Shown here piece after piece: positions 49,999-50,055 of a stretch of 50,055 nt of DNA (within the stretch, counting starts at the first letter, position 1; the number at the start of each line of letters is the position of its first letter). The DNA comes from Leptotrichia sp. oral taxon 215 str. W9775. Lineage in GTDB: Bacteria; Fusobacteriota; Fusobacteriia; Fusobacteriales; Leptotrichiaceae. The position numbers were made by a program, and so were the translations under genes. The notes below the pieces were generated by a model that did not search any database, was not told where the DNA came from, and was given only the letters and a program-made list of their open reading frames with translations. Location: positions 1-50,055 of the forward strand of contig NZ_KI272830.1 in NCBI RefSeq assembly GCF_000469505.1, in the 5' to 3' direction.

Positions 49999-50055
49999 GG
50001 AAAAATAATGTGATTTGAAATAAAATTCAAATTATTTAACAACATTCTATTTATT

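Noticed and set aside
1..50055. CRISPR array, tRNA, rRNA, transposase or prophage genes
   Set aside because: No regularly spaced repeats, cloverleaf-like genes or transposase motifs were seen by eye; short divergent elements could be missed.

Overview
The window is strongly AT-rich DNA from a Gram-negative anaerobe. kdsA (KDO synthesis), lgt, several lipobox proteins and exported proteins imply an outer membrane. AT-rich codon use, strong AGGAGG-type ribosome sites, textbook TTGACA/17/TATAAT promoters and the mix of families (DUF1576, SIMPL-domain pairs, DUF4299, DUF523, AhpC with an AhpF-N-like partner) fit Fusobacteriota, most likely Leptotrichia or a close relative. The genus is an inference from style and content. 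I saw no rRNA, tRNA, CRISPR array, intact transposase or prophage.

Layout. 0.1-2.9 kb: a dicarboxylate/amino-acid:cation symporter and a Rep_3-like (plasmid-type) replication initiator with repeated AACGAAA motifs upstream. 3.0-11.0 kb: a co-directional catabolic locus with a DUF7916 TIM-barrel-like protein, PTS IIB and IIC, a GrdB-like N-terminal-domain protein, a zinc-ligand-less M42 paralogue coupled to a normal M42 aminopeptidase, a cytoplasmic glycosylasparaginase and an M20 dipeptidase. I read it as uptake and dismantling of glyco-amino acids or small glycopeptides (GlcNAc-Asn type). This is the strongest candidate for an undescribed pathway. 11.0-16.0 kb: a relE remnant, a DUF4299 protein, and a two-component system with two exported PepSY proteins. 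16.2-25.8 kb: accessory genes. They comprise a DUF2325 protein, two related membrane proteins flanking a block with different codon habits (TudS/DUF523, FGE-like, DUF2147-like, YwqG), a membrane lipoprotein, and a WYL regulator with two GyrI-like proteins. 25.9-30.9 kb: an exported GH16 glucanase, two decaying genes, and a second two-component system divergent from a small exported Pro/Gly/His-rich protein. 31-37.2 kb: AhpC with its AhpF-N-like reductant, a B3/B4 editing-domain protein, a SIMPL pair and a DUF1576 membrane protein with duplicated halves. 37.3-50 kb: an exported protein, an SH3b protein, the glmS ribozyme and glmS, a tandem-repeat helical protein, the mtnN-SPOR-nrnA operon with two unusual structured ribosome-binding sites, a self-regulated TetR gene, mnmA, kdsA, a class V aminotransferase and lgt.

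How parts work together. The PTS/peptidase locus would import, trim and hydrolyse amino-acid-linked sugars. glmS, switched off by its own GlcN6P-responsive ribozyme, makes the same amino sugar when it cannot be scavenged. The two two-component systems sit beside exported small proteins that are plausible targets or modulators. Housekeeping genes (mnmA, kdsA, lgt, nrnA, mtnN) occupy the right end.
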